14,370 nt of DNA from Solirubrobacterales bacterium. Its GTDB lineage: Bacteria > Actinomycetota > Thermoleophilia > Solirubrobacterales > Solirubrobacteraceae. Of the stretch, positions 5,923-13,008 are shown one piece after another. Numbering within the stretch: position 1 is the first letter of the stretch; each line of letters opens with the position of its first letter. Position numbers and translations under genes: made by a program. The stretch is taken from NCBI GenBank assembly GCA_003151895.1, contig PLYX01000022.1:1-14370 (forward strand), in the 5' to 3' direction. The notes under the pieces were generated by a model. That model was not told the DNA's origin and made no database searches. It was given only the letters and a program-made list of their open reading frames with translations.

Positions 5923-7697
5923 AGACGCTGCCCAACTCGGCGATCGCCGATGCCTTTGAGGAGCTCGGCGACCTGTATGAGCTCGACGGAGCGATCGTCC
6001 ACCGCGTGCTCGCCTACAGGGCCGCCGCGCGCACGGTGCGCGAGGCGCCCGTGTCGATCGCGGAGCTTGCGCGCGCCGGGCGCGCCACCGAGCTTGCGGG
6101 CATCGGCGACACGCTGCAGGAGAAGATCCTCACGCTGCTCGACACGGGCACGATCCCGGCGATGGAGAAGCTGCGTGCGAAGGTGCCCCCAGGTTTGATC
6201 GCGATCACGCGACTGCCGGGCCTCGGGCCCAAGCGCGCGCGACTGTTGCATGCGGAGCTCGGAGTGGACTCGCTCGACGCGTTGCGCGAGGCGGCGCTCG
6301 CGGGGCGGCTGCGCACCGTGAAGGGGCTCGGCGCGAAGTTCGAGGCGAGCGTGCTCGACGCGCTCGAGCGTGGCGTGGGCGAACGCCCCGCCCCACGACT
6401 GCTCCTGCCGAGGGCGCTGGAGCTCGGCCGGGCGCTCGCCGACGGGCTGAGCGAGCGCGGGGGCGCGGGGACCGACGTGCGGATCGCGGGCTCGGCGCGG
6501 CGGATGGCCGACAGCGTGAAGGACATCGACCTGATCGCGGTGACGCGCAAACCGGTGACGCTCGCCAAGAGCCTCGCCGCGCTGGGAGAGATCGAGAGCG
6601 TCGCCTCGGCCGGCAGGGCGGGCGCGAAGGGTCGCAGTCACTCCGGGGTGAGCATAGATCTGCGGATCGCAAAGCCCAGTCAGCTCGGCAACCTGCTCCA
6701 GCACTTCACCGGCTCGGGCAAGCACAACGCCGCGCTGCGCGAGGCGGCGGTGCGCGGCGGCTTGCACGTTTCCGAGTACGGCGTCTATGACGACGCCGGC
6801 GGCACCACGACGACGTGCGCGAGCGAGCAGGAGGTGTATGCGCTGCTCGGCCTGGCCTACATCGAGCCCGAGCTGCGCGAGGACCGGGGCGAGCTCGCCG
6901 CCGCTTCGCTTTTATCGAGGCCCACCCACCGCACCCACTCCGCCCACTCCGCCCTCCCCGAGCTGATCGCCCTACCCGACATCAGGGGCGACCTGCACTG
7001 TCACACCGTCGCCTCAGATGGGCGCAACACGATCGAGGAGATGGCGCTCGCGGCGCGCGAGCGCGGGTACGAGTATGTGGCGATCACCGACCACTCCGCT
7101 TCGCACGGCTTCGGCGACGACGTCTCCCCCGAGCAGTTGCGCCGTCAGATCGAGCGTGTGCGCGAGGTGGACGCGAGCATCGACGGCATCATGGTGCTGG
7201 CGGGCAGCGAGGTGAACATCCTGCCCGACGGGTCGCTCGACTACGAGGACGATCTGCTGGCCGAGCTCGACTGGGTGATCGCAAGCGTGCACACCGCGTT
7301 CACGATGGGCGAGGAGGCGATGACCGAGCGCATGATCGCTGCGGTGGAGCACCCGCTCGTGGATGCTATAGGACATCCGACGGGACGCCTGATCGAGCGG
7401 CGCGAACCTTACGCGGTCGATATGCCGGCGTTGACCTGCGCGGCTGCGCGAACCGGCACGATGCTCGAGATCAACGCCAACCCCGATCGCCGCGACCTGA
7501 ACGACATCCATGCGCGCGCGGCGGCGCAGGCCGGAGCGAGCATCGTGATCGACTCGGACGCCCACGGCGTCGAGCGTTTCGACGTGATGCGCTGGGGCGT
7601 GGCCACCGCGCGACGCGCGTGGCTGACCGCGGAGGATGTGGCCAACACGCGCTCGTGGGAGCGGTTCGCGAAGCTACGCAAGCAGACGAGGCAGTAG
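5916..7697 (+). CDS. polX: PHP-domain family X DNA polymerase/3'-5' exonuclease
   Basis: This 593-residue bacterial PolX fills gaps in base-excision and related repair. In order it has the N-terminal 8-kDa-like domain with helix-hairpin-helix motifs (AGIGDTLQEKI, about 61-71, and LPGLGPKRARLL, 100-111), the nucleotidyltransferase motif GSARR (192-196) with catalytic Asp203, Asp205 and Asp248 (KDIDLI; SIDLR), and a C-terminal PHP domain. PHP metal ligands are intact: HCH at 361-363, DH at 392-393, Glu432, His459, His487 and DSDAH ending at His550. Both polymerase and exonuclease should therefore be active. The linker before the PHP domain has a small insertion (PTHRTHSAHSALP) that includes a perfect 9-bp tandem duplication at 6934-6951. 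ATG 5916 fits family N-termini; TTG 5907 is in frame but unsupported. The start codon lies inside the 35-bp repeat, and the 3' end overlaps the convergent GT4 gene by 24 bp. Confidence 0.95.
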   Translation: MAETLPNSAIADAFEELGDLYELDGAIVHRVLAYRAAARTVREAPVSIAELARAGRATELAGIGDTLQEKILTLLDTGTIPAMEKLRAKVPPGLIAITRLPGLGPKRARLLHAELGVDSLDALREAALAGRLRTVKGLGAKFEASVLDALERGVGERPAPRLLLPRALELGRALADGLSERGGAGTDVRIAGSARRMADSVKDIDLIAVTRKPVTLAKSLAALGEIESVASAGRAGAKGRSHSGVSIDLRIAKPSQLGNLLQHFTGSGKHNAALREAAVRGGLHVSEYGVYDDAGGTTTTCASEQEVYALLGLAYIEPELREDRGELAAASLLSRPTHRTHSAHSALPELIALPDIRGDLHCHTVASDGRNTIEEMALAARERGYEYVAITDHSASHGFGDDVSPEQLRRQIERVREVDASIDGIMVLAGSEVNILPDGSLDYEDDLLAELDWVIASVHTAFTMGEEAMTERMIAAVEHPLVDAIGHPTGRLIERREPYAVDMPALTCAAARTGTMLEINANPDRRDLNDIHARAAAQAGASIVIDSDAHGVERFDVMRWGVATARRAWLTAEDVANTRSWERFAKLRKQTRQ

Positions 7698-8735
7698 CTC
7701 CTCGGCGACGATCCTGTCGACCTCGGCGCGGCGGAAGGGCGCGAGCGCGCGCAACGCACGTTCGGCGTAGTCGGGCGCAGGGTCGTCGAGCGCGGTGCGC
7801 AGCGCAGCAGCGAGGTCGTCGTCGACGAGCCGTTTGTCGAGCTCGCGCGCAATCGGCAGCGCGACATACGGGCCGGGAGAGGGCGTCGTCACGAGCATGC
7901 ACCCGTCGGCGAGCGCCTCCAGCTGCGCGATCCCATAGTCCTCGCGGCGGGCCGCGCACACGAACACCCGCGTGCGTCGCAACAGCGCACGGTAGTCGTC
8001 GTAGGGCAGCATCGGCGTGACCCGCACTCCCTGCGCCGGCAGCGCGTAGCCGAGCTTGCGCAGCTCGCTCTCGGGCGCGCCTGCGACGAGGAGCTCCTCG
8101 CCACGCATGCGCGCCCCACGCCAAGCTTCGAGTATCCGGTCGAGGCCCTTCTTGGCGGGGTTGGCGGTATAGGCGACCGCGGCGACGTCGCGCACAACCT
8201 GCGGGCCGGAGGGCTCGATGGGCACCTGCGGGCCGGAGGGCTCGATGGGCACAGGCAGGGTGAGCGCGCGGTCGGCGCACGAGACCTCGAGAACCTCGCG
8301 CAGGCCACCCTCGCTCCATGGAAGCAGCAGCGGCGCCTCACGCAGGCGTCGTCGCTCGAGCGGTCGCTGCCACAGGCCGTGGCGGCCCTGGCGGTTGCCG
8401 GCCGCCGGAGCGTCGAAGCGGATCGCGCCGGCCCTCGGCCACAGAAGAGCGGCGGTCGTGCTGGAGTAGATGACCGCGCGCGCGGACGTGCGCTGCAGCT
8501 CGGCGACGGCCGCTCGCCGCGCAGCCCGAGCCCAGCGCAGGTCGGTGAGCATCAGTGTGCGCACCGGCGGCGGCGGATCGGGGCGGACGATGGCAGCGGT
8601 TGCGCCCGCTCGGCGCAGCGATCCGAGCAGCTCCTCGTCGGCGGCGCGCAGCCCCGCGGTGGCGCCGAGTGAGACGACCAACACGTCCACCGTGCGCGCC
8701 GGCCGTACCGCCGCGCCCTGCGCCGCCGGTGTCAT
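7674..8735 (-). CDS. GT4-like glycosyltransferase
   Basis: This 353-residue GT-B protein is read from ATG 8735, with AGGTGG about 9 nt upstream; a GTG at 8747 would add four residues. The N-terminal half opens with the strand VDVLVVSLG of a Rossmann domain. The C-terminal half carries YTANPAKKGLD (189-199, the usual phosphate-contacting Lys region) and EDYGIAQLE (265-273), an exact EX7E motif of retaining GT4 enzymes, followed by EALADGCMLVTTPSPGP, which fits the nucleotide-sugar site. Acceptor and donor are unknown. It is last in a probable operon after otsB and a membrane protein, with a 13-nt gap. A perfect 27-bp tandem duplication gives PIEPSGPQV twice in the interdomain linker (163-180). 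Its last 24 bp overlap the polX 3' end in antisense. Confidence 0.85.
   Translation of the reverse strand: MTPAAQGAAVRPARTVDVLVVSLGATAGLRAADEELLGSLRRAGATAAIVRPDPPPPVRTLMLTDLRWARAARRAAVAELQRTSARAVIYSSTTAALLWPRAGAIRFDAPAAGNRQGRHGLWQRPLERRRLREAPLLLPWSEGGLREVLEVSCADRALTLPVPIEPSGPQVPIEPSGPQVVRDVAAVAYTANPAKKGLDRILEAWRGARMRGEELLVAGAPESELRKLGYALPAQGVRVTPMLPYDDYRALLRRTRVFVCAARREDYGIAQLEALADGCMLVTTPSPGPYVALPIARELDKRLVDDDLAAALRTALDDPAPDYAERALRALAPFRRAEVDRIVAEELLPRLLA
8198..8251. repeat. Perfect 27-bp tandem duplication inside the GT4 gene
   Basis: Positions 8198-8224 and 8225-8251 are identical. The length is a multiple of 3, so the duplication adds nine residues (PIEPSGPQV repeated) without a frameshift. 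It falls in the linker between the two Rossmann domains. Perfect identity suggests recent replication slippage. Confidence 0.95.
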
Positions 8736-8748
8736 TCCCTCCCCCACC

Positions 8749-9279
8749 TCAGGTTGTGGCGCCGTCCATGCGCTGCGGGCGCAGCGTCTTGAAACCCGGA
8801 GTGCGGGCCAGCGCGATCGAGCGCAGCGGAGAGGTGCGCAGCACGTGGAAGCGCACCCCGTCGCGCTCCTCGATCGCGGCCACGGCGGCGTCCTGACGGC
8901 GCCACCACAGCGCCAGCGCGATCGCGAAGCCCGCGCCGATGCCCGCGATCTGCGGAGCCAGGAACGCCAACCCGCCTGCGACGACTGTGAACAACAACAA
9001 CGGCCACAGTCGGTTCAGGAGAGTCGCGCCCGGCCGGTATTCGGGCAGCGCGGTGCTCGAGGAGGCCTCGCCGAGCAGGCGCGCTATCGGCGGGTTCACC
9101 TCGGCGTGGCGTCCCAGACGCAGCCCAATCGCGGCGGCAACAACCCACCAACCGACAGAGATCGGCACGATCGTCGCGCCGGGCGATGGCGCGGCGGCGA
9201 GCACGGTGACGACCACGAGCGCGGTGGCTCCGGCGGCGCTGAGCAGGACGGTGGCCCTGAGGAAGTCGACGAAGTGCAC
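8749..9279 (-). CDS. Small four-helix membrane protein, unknown function
   Basis: This 176-residue protein starts at GTG 9279, 6 nt after the otsB stop, with only a weak GGGGC ribosome site, so coupled translation is likely. Predicted membrane helices lie at about residues 10-30, 38-55, 90-108 and 110-126. A conserved-looking soluble tail follows, with charged and aromatic residues (EERDGVRFHVLRTSPLRSIALARTPGFK, residues 137-164 in part). I recognise no characterised domain. The middle gene of otsB - membrane protein - GT4, it could anchor or assist the glycosyltransferase, but this is inferred only from gene order. The stop TGA at 8749-8751 lies within the ribosome-binding region of the next gene. 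Confidence 0.75.
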   Translation of the reverse strand: MHFVDFLRATVLLSAAGATALVVVTVLAAAPSPGATIVPISVGWWVVAAAIGLRLGRHAEVNPPIARLLGEASSSTALPEYRPGATLLNRLWPLLLFTVVAGGLAFLAPQIAGIGAGFAIALALWWRRQDAAVAAIEERDGVRFHVLRTSPLRSIALARTPGFKTLRPQRMDGATT

Positions 9280-9285
9280 GCCCCG

Positions 9286-10107
9286 TTAGAGCAGAGCCTC
9301 GAGCAGCCCGCGCACGCCGCTCTGCCCGTCGATGATCAAATCGGCCTGCTCGACCAGCTCGCGAGGCGTCTCCTCCGAGCCGACCGCCACGCGCACGGCC
9401 AGCTCGAGTGTGCCCGCGTCCACGAGCGCGCGCAACGCCCGGAACGCGTCGATGTCGGTGCTGTCGTCGCCGACGTAAAGCGCGCTCTTGATCGGAGGAC
9501 CGTTGTCGCGATCGGCGGCGCTCTGCAGCAGTGCGCTCACACCGAGGCCCTTGTCGAGGGCGACGGGTGGGCGCACCTCGAGCACCATCCGACCCCAGTG
9601 GACGGCGAAGCCCTCATCCTCTGCAAGCTCGGCGATCTCGCGCACGAGCGCCGCCGCCGCCTCCTCGTCGGGGGCCCCACGCCAGTGAAAGGCCGCGATC
9701 GCCTCCTTGTCCTCGCTGCGCACGCGCGCGCGCTGGTGCTCTGGCGTATAGACGCGCGCGGCAAACTCGCGCACCCGCTCCGACCAGGCCGTCAGGTCGG
9801 GGTCGAGCTCGGGACGGGTGGCGCCCGGACGAAGCAGCTCGCCGCCGTGGTTGCCGATGTAGGCGATGCTCCCGATCGCGACGATCTGGCGGGCGGTGGC
9901 GGCACGCCGTCCGCTGACGCAGCCAACCAGCCGGTAACGCTTGGAGATCTCGATCAGCAGCGTGCGCGTCGCCTCGGGGACGTGCGCGTCGGCGGCGTGG
10001 CGAACGATCGGCGCGAGCGTGCCGTCGATGTCGAACAGCACAGCTGCATGAGCGGGGTCGGAGCGGAGCGGCTCGAGCGCCTCCACAAGCGTGGCAGCCG
10101 GGGACAC
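9286..10107 (-). CDS. otsB: Trehalose-6-phosphate phosphatase-like HAD hydrolase
   Basis: The 273-residue protein carries the complete HAD signature of OtsB: FDIDGTLAP (Asp26 nucleophile, Asp28 acid/base), VSGR (64-67), GNHGGE (85-90), the DKG of motif III (185-187) and GDDSTDIDAF (213-222) with the metal-binding Asp cluster. It would dephosphorylate trehalose 6-phosphate in the cytoplasm to give trehalose, a stress solute. GTG 10107 is chosen because translation from any upstream start would run into the divergent TauE/SafE gene. No otsA (GT20) is present here; the next sugar gene is a GT4 enzyme two genes downstream. A related sugar-phosphate substrate, such as another glycosyl phosphate, is therefore possible. 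The CATACT hexamer 7 nt before GTG fits the window's leaderless pattern. Confidence 0.9.
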   Translation of the reverse strand: MSPAATLVEALEPLRSDPAHAAVLFDIDGTLAPIVRHAADAHVPEATRTLLIEISKRYRLVGCVSGRRAATARQIVAIGSIAYIGNHGGELLRPGATRPELDPDLTAWSERVREFAARVYTPEHQRARVRSEDKEAIAAFHWRGAPDEEAAAALVREIAELAEDEGFAVHWGRMVLEVRPPVALDKGLGVSALLQSAADRDNGPPIKSALYVGDDSTDIDAFRALRALVDAGTLELAVRVAVGSEETPRELVEQADLIIDGQSGVRGLLEALL

Positions 10108-10114
10108 GACCTCT

Positions 10115-10120
10115 AGTATG
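10115..10120 (-). promoter_or_regulatory. Candidate -10 hexamer (CATACT) of the otsB operon
   Basis: The hexamer lies 7 nt before the otsB GTG, within the 48-bp divergent spacer. It keeps the A at position 2 and T at position 6 of a -10 box. An AGAGG in the intervening 7 nt is too close to the GTG for a normal ribosome site. Confidence 0.35.
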
Positions 10121-10155
10121 GCGCTCCATGCGGGCCGAGCGGTCACACCTGTCGC

Positions 10156-10542
10156 ATGACTGCTGACCGGTCGCTCGAGCTGACGACTGACCGAGCACTC
10201 AAGCTGGCGGCGATCGGCACCGCCGCGGGAGTGTTCAGCGGACTGTTCGGCGTGGGTGGCGGCACGGTGATGGTGCCGCTGCTCGTGCTGTGGCTCGGCT
10301 ATGGACCGCGCGCGGCAACCGGCACTTCGCTGGCGGCGATCGTGTTCATCGCCGGCTTTGCCGCCGCCACCCAGGGTGCGTACGGCAACGTGCACGTGCT
10401 CGACGCGATCCTGATCGGGGTGCCGGCGGTCGGCGGCGTGCTGATCGGGACGTGGTTGCAGCAGCGCATGCCCACACGCTCGATCTCGCTGCTGTTCGCG
10501 GCGGTGCTCGTGGCAAGCGCGGCGGAGCTGCTCGCACGATGA
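10156..10542 (+). CDS. Half-length TauE/SafE permease, N-terminal-type half
   Basis: This 128-residue protein has about four membrane helices and the TauE/SafE repeat signature GVFSGLFGVGGGTVMVP (residues 25-41), followed by ATGTSLAAI and QGAYGNV. Family members are usually about 250 residues with two such repeats and export sulfite, organosulfonates or related anions. Here the second repeat is encoded by the next gene, which starts inside this one's stop codon (ATGA at 10539-10542), so the two products are probably made together and form a heteromeric transporter. No Shine-Dalgarno is evident before the ATG. It is divergent from otsB. Substrate is unknown. Confidence 0.85.
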   Translation: MTADRSLELTTDRALKLAAIGTAAGVFSGLFGVGGGTVMVPLLVLWLGYGPRAATGTSLAAIVFIAGFAAATQGAYGNVHVLDAILIGVPAVGGVLIGTWLQQRMPTRSISLLFAAVLVASAAELLAR

Positions 10543-10970
10543 TCGCCGCGATCGCGATCGGCGTGTGCGCCGGGATCTTGGCCGGCCTGCTTGGGGTCGG
10601 CGGCGGCGTGCTGTTCGTGCCGGGCCTCGTGATCTTCCTCGGCCTCGGCCAGCATCAGGCGGAGGCGACTTCCCTGCTGGCGATTATCCCGGTGGCGATC
10701 GTGGGCACGTTCAAGCAGGACGGCTACGGCAATGTGCGCCGTCGCGACGCGTTGCTGATGGGCCTGCTGTCGATCGCCGGCGCGACGGCGGGCGTGGCAC
10801 TCGCCAATGCGCTGTCGGGAACCGTGCTGCGCGTCGGCTTCGCCCTGCTGATGGTGCTCGTGGCGATCCAACTGGTGCGCAAGACAATGAGCGAACAAGC
10901 GGGCGATACCCATCCGCCGCAGGCGGAAGCCACATGTGTAAATCACCCCGACTCGCCGGATAAGCCCTAG
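10539..10970 (+). CDS. Half-length TauE/SafE permease, C-terminal-type half
   Basis: This 143-residue protein repeats the pattern of its upstream neighbour: GILAGLLGVGGGVLFVP (residues 12-28), AEATSLLAIIP (41-51) and KQDGYGNV (59-66), so the two genes are clearly homologous internal repeats of one ancestral permease. About four membrane helices are followed by a polar cytoplasmic tail from about residue 118. ATG 10539 overlaps the preceding TGA by 4 bp, a standard translational-coupling arrangement. The same frame is open upstream to 10290, but that extension overlaps the first half in another frame and lacks any family similarity. The stop TAG is part of the candidate -10 of tatA. Confidence 0.87.
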   Translation: MIAAIAIGVCAGILAGLLGVGGGVLFVPGLVIFLGLGQHQAEATSLLAIIPVAIVGTFKQDGYGNVRRRDALLMGLLSIAGATAGVALANALSGTVLRVGFALLMVLVAIQLVRKTMSEQAGDTHPPQAEATCVNHPDSPDKP

Positions 10971-10973
10971 ACT
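10968..10973 (+). promoter_or_regulatory. Candidate -10 hexamer (TAGACT) of tatA
   Basis: TAGACT lies 8 nt before the tatA ATG and uses the TAG stop codon of the preceding permease gene as its first three bases. No ribosome site lies in the 8-nt interval (GGCTATAG), so a leaderless transcript is likely if this box is used. Confidence 0.45.
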
Positions 10974-10981
10974 GGCTATAG

Positions 10982-11263
10982 ATGGGCCTCGACAATCCCC
11001 TTCACATCGCGTTCCTCGTGGTGATTCTGCTGCTGGTGTTCGGCGCCAGGCGCCTGCCGGAGATCGGGCGCTCGCTAGGCAGCGGACTGCGCGAGTTCAA
11101 GCAGTCGATCAACGGCGAGAGCCATAGCCACGATCACGAGCAGCCGACGTTGCCCGCCGGAGCGCCGCAGGCGCCGGCCCAGACGCCCGTCCAGAAACCG
11201 ACGCCGACGCCCGCGCAGGACGCCTTCGCACAACGGGACCCCCCCTCAACCGACCAGCACTGA
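10982..11263 (+). CDS. tatA: Sec-independent protein translocase subunit TatA/TatE family
   Basis: This 93-residue protein has the TatA architecture: a short N-terminal membrane helix (residues 8-20, IAFLVVILLLVFG), the hinge and amphipathic helix FGARRLPEIGRSLGSGLREFKQ (about 20-41), then a disordered tail rich in Pro, Thr and Gln with a His/Asp patch (SHSHDHE). TatA oligomers form the pore-like element that passes folded proteins bearing twin-arginine signals. The FG-x-x-x-LPEIGRSLG signature distinguishes it from TatB. It is unlinked here to tatC. It lies 11 bp after the TauE/SafE pair but probably has its own promoter. It converges on the dienelactone-hydrolase gene with a 16-bp gap. Confidence 0.93.
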   Translation: MGLDNPLHIAFLVVILLLVFGARRLPEIGRSLGSGLREFKQSINGESHSHDHEQPTLPAGAPQAPAQTPVQKPTPTPAQDAFAQRDPPSTDQH

Positions 11264-11270
11264 CCCTCGC

Positions 11271-11294
11271 GGGACGCCGCTATGTGGCGGGCCC
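11271..11294. terminator. Weak imperfect hairpin between tatA and the DLH gene
   Basis: CCGC (11277-11280) pairs with GCGG (11287-11290) and, outside a small internal loop, GGG (11271-11273) with CCC (11292-11294). It lies 8 nt past the tatA stop and overlaps the last codons of the convergent gene. There is no T-tract; it is a possible terminator only. Confidence 0.25.
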
Positions 11295-12020
11295 GCGGAC
11301 GTGCTCGTCGAAGAACGTGAGCATCCGCTGCCAGCCGTCGGCCGAAGCGCTCGCATCGGGGCCGACGGCCATCGGCGAAGGCAGCCGGGCGAGCCAACCC
11401 TGCCAACCTTCGTGCTGCGAGAAGAACGAGTGGCCGGCGTCGTCATAGGTGTGAACGTCGTGCGACACGCCGAGCGCGCTCAGGTGTGCCTCCAGGCGCT
11501 CTGCCATGTTGCGGCCGAAGAGCCGGTCACGTCCGCCGAAGCTCGCAACGACCGGACAGACTCCGTCCAGCTTCGCGCGATCCTTCGGCACATCGCCGTA
11601 GTTGACCGCCGCGGCACGAAAGCCCGGCTTGGTGGCTGCAATCAGCGCGAAGCCGCCGCCGAGGCAGAAGCCGGCGACGGCAATCCGATCCGCATCGACG
11701 TCGGGGCGGTCCGCAAGCGCTGTGCGAGCCGCGAGGATGTCGGCGATCTCGCGATCGACAGCGCCTCTGACCATGTCGGTCATCACGCGGCTGAGGCACA
11801 CGATCCGCGAGCCGTGCGAGAAGAGGTTGGGAACAAGTGCCGCATAGCCCTCGTCGGCGAAGCGGGCGGCGATCCGGCGAATGTCGTCGTTAAGGCCAAA
11901 CGACTCGTGCAGCACGAGCACGCCGGGATGAGGTCCGGCCGACTGCGGCAGGAACAGCTCGGACGCGAGCGAGCCACCGTCGGTGAGGGGTATTGCGAGG
12001 TCGGCGCCGGTGGGTGGCAT
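11280..12020 (-). CDS. Dienelactone hydrolase-family alpha/beta-hydrolase
   Basis: This 246-residue protein shows the DLH pattern: LHESFGLND with Glu39, the nucleophile motif GFCLGGG with Cys119, ASFGGRDRLF with Asp165 and YDDAGHSFF with His197, giving the Cys-Asp-His triad typical of the family. Members hydrolyse dienelactones or other small esters and lactones in the cytoplasm; there is no signal peptide and no aromatic-degradation gene cluster nearby, so the true substrate is unknown. ATG 12020 is preferred over ATG 12032 because TATGGT lies 7 nt before it and overlaps the other ATG. The gene is convergent with tatA and divergent from the lipoprotein gene. Confidence 0.88.
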   Translation of the reverse strand: MPPTGADLAIPLTDGGSLASELFLPQSAGPHPGVLVLHESFGLNDDIRRIAARFADEGYAALVPNLFSHGSRIVCLSRVMTDMVRGAVDREIADILAARTALADRPDVDADRIAVAGFCLGGGFALIAATKPGFRAAAVNYGDVPKDRAKLDGVCPVVASFGGRDRLFGRNMAERLEAHLSALGVSHDVHTYDDAGHSFFSQHEGWQGWLARLPSPMAVGPDASASADGWQRMLTFFDEHVRGPAT

Positions 12021-12027
12021 CGCGCAC

Positions 12028-12033
12028 ACCATA
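12028..12033 (-). promoter_or_regulatory. Candidate -10 hexamer (TATGGT) of the DLH-family gene
   Basis: The hexamer lies 7 nt before ATG 12020 and covers the alternative upstream ATG. No ribosome site is seen between it and the start. A leaderless transcript would begin at or beside the chosen ATG. Confidence 0.45.
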
Positions 12034-12084
12034 GCCCGACCCCGAGGCGCCCGCGCTACGGCAGATTGATCTTGAACATCGTCG

Positions 12085-12090
12085 TAATCT
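12085..12090 (+). promoter_or_regulatory. Candidate -10 hexamer (TAATCT) of the lipoprotein gene
   Basis: TAATCT ends 6 nt before the ATG at 12097. It is the best -10 match in this divergent spacer, but the TTGATC and TTGAAC sequences upstream are too close to be its -35. It supports the ATG start despite the long N-terminus. Confidence 0.45.
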
Positions 12091-12096
12091 GGTCGT

Positions 12097-12960
12097 ATGG
12101 CGGTGTTGGACAGGAGCACAAGCGACACGGCGGTTGCGGTTGGCTCTCGCGGGCGAGTAGTGGAGCAGGCTGGTGGCGCAAGGCGCCAGCGCGCGCCGAG
12201 GTCCGGCTCGGTACTCGTCGCGACGGCGGCCTTTGCGGTTGTGCTCGTCGCCTGCGGTTCGACACCGTCTGCGCAAACCTCGGCCCAGCCATCGACACCG
12301 TCCCCGAACCCCCCGTCGGCTGACTCCTCGCCCCGGTCGCGCTCGTCATCATCCGCCGCCGCGGCAGGGACAGCGGTGCATGCGCGGCCTCGCCAGAGCC
12401 ATATCGACGCGACCGTCAAGGTGGCGAAGTCAAGCTACTTCTCCGAGACCAAGGGCAGAGTGCTCCAGCAGCAGCTCGCGCGCATCGCCCGCGACCCCAT
12501 CCTGCTGGATGCGTTGAGCCGGGGCAACCTGGCCGCCGCTCAGGCCGAGGCGGACGCCCAGCTGAGAAGTCCGGGCAATCACTTCGTCCATGTCACGCGC
12601 ATCAGCGTGGTCCGCGGATCGCGGGTGCTCGTCAACGCGACGGTCAACGCCGACGGAGTGTTCGTCGTCGCGCCGGGGAGTCGTGTGCTGCGCTCGCGTG
12701 GCCGGGTCCTTGGCACGCTGCTGGTGTCGATCCAGGATGTCACCGGCTATGTGAAGGTCGTGCACGACCTCACCGGCGCATCGGTCGTGACCCGCGGCGC
12801 ATCCGGACATGTGCGAGCATCGCGCGGCTCCCCCCCTTTCCGCCGGCTGCCGGCGTCCGGTCAGGTCACGATCGCCGGGCGCAGGTATGCCGTGCGATCG
12901 TTCGGCGACGTCGGCTGGGGCGGTGAACCGCTCACTGTCTGGATACTTGAACGAGCGTAA
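12097..12960 (+). CDS. Putative lipoprotein with Cache-like sensor ectodomain
   Basis: This 287-residue protein has an unusually long basic N-terminus (1-36), a hydrophobic segment (38-52) ending in LVAC with lipobox Cys53, and a Ser/Pro/Thr-rich linker (54-95) typical of surface-tethered lipoproteins. Residues about 100-287 form one domain: a helical part (KSSYFSETKGRVLQQQLARIARDPILLDALSRG), then strands with HVTRISVVRGSRVLVNATV and TLLVSIQDVTGYVKVVHDLTGASVV. This helix-then-beta pattern resembles single-Cache ligand-binding sensor domains attached to actinobacterial kinases. Here no kinase, phosphatase or other output domain is attached. A GTG at codon 22 would give a more ordinary signal peptide but has no ribosome site. 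It is followed 61 bp later by rarA. The domain call is from pattern recognition and uncertain; the secretion call is firmer. Confidence 0.65.
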   Translation: MAVLDRSTSDTAVAVGSRGRVVEQAGGARRQRAPRSGSVLVATAAFAVVLVACGSTPSAQTSAQPSTPSPNPPSADSSPRSRSSSSAAAAGTAVHARPRQSHIDATVKVAKSSYFSETKGRVLQQQLARIARDPILLDALSRGNLAAAQAEADAQLRSPGNHFVHVTRISVVRGSRVLVNATVNADGVFVVAPGSRVLRSRGRVLGTLLVSIQDVTGYVKVVHDLTGASVVTRGASGHVRASRGSPPFRRLPASGQVTIAGRRYAVRSFGDVGWGGEPLTVWILERA

Positions 12961-13008
12961 GGACCGGCGACGCTGAGAGCGTATCTCGGTGGGGACGTGC
13001 CCGTAAGG

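Noticed and set aside
5448..6767. Minus-strand open frame of 439 codons running through the 35-bp repeats
   Set aside because: It is antisense to polX and the GH79-like gene. Its repeated peptide is only the reverse reading of the tandem repeat, and no domain is recognisable.
8470..10116. Plus-strand open frame of 548 codons
   Set aside because: It spans three minus-strand genes with clear motifs (GT4, membrane protein, OtsB) and has no hydrophobic pattern or domain of its own.
10108..10395. N-terminal extension of the otsB frame upstream of GTG 10107
   Set aside because: The extension is antisense to the TauE/SafE gene, lacks OtsB similarity, and would cover the divergent spacer.
12021..12419. 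Extension of the DLH frame upstream of ATG 12020
   Set aside because: It is antisense to the lipoprotein gene and its promoter, and the dienelactone-hydrolase family starts near the chosen ATG.
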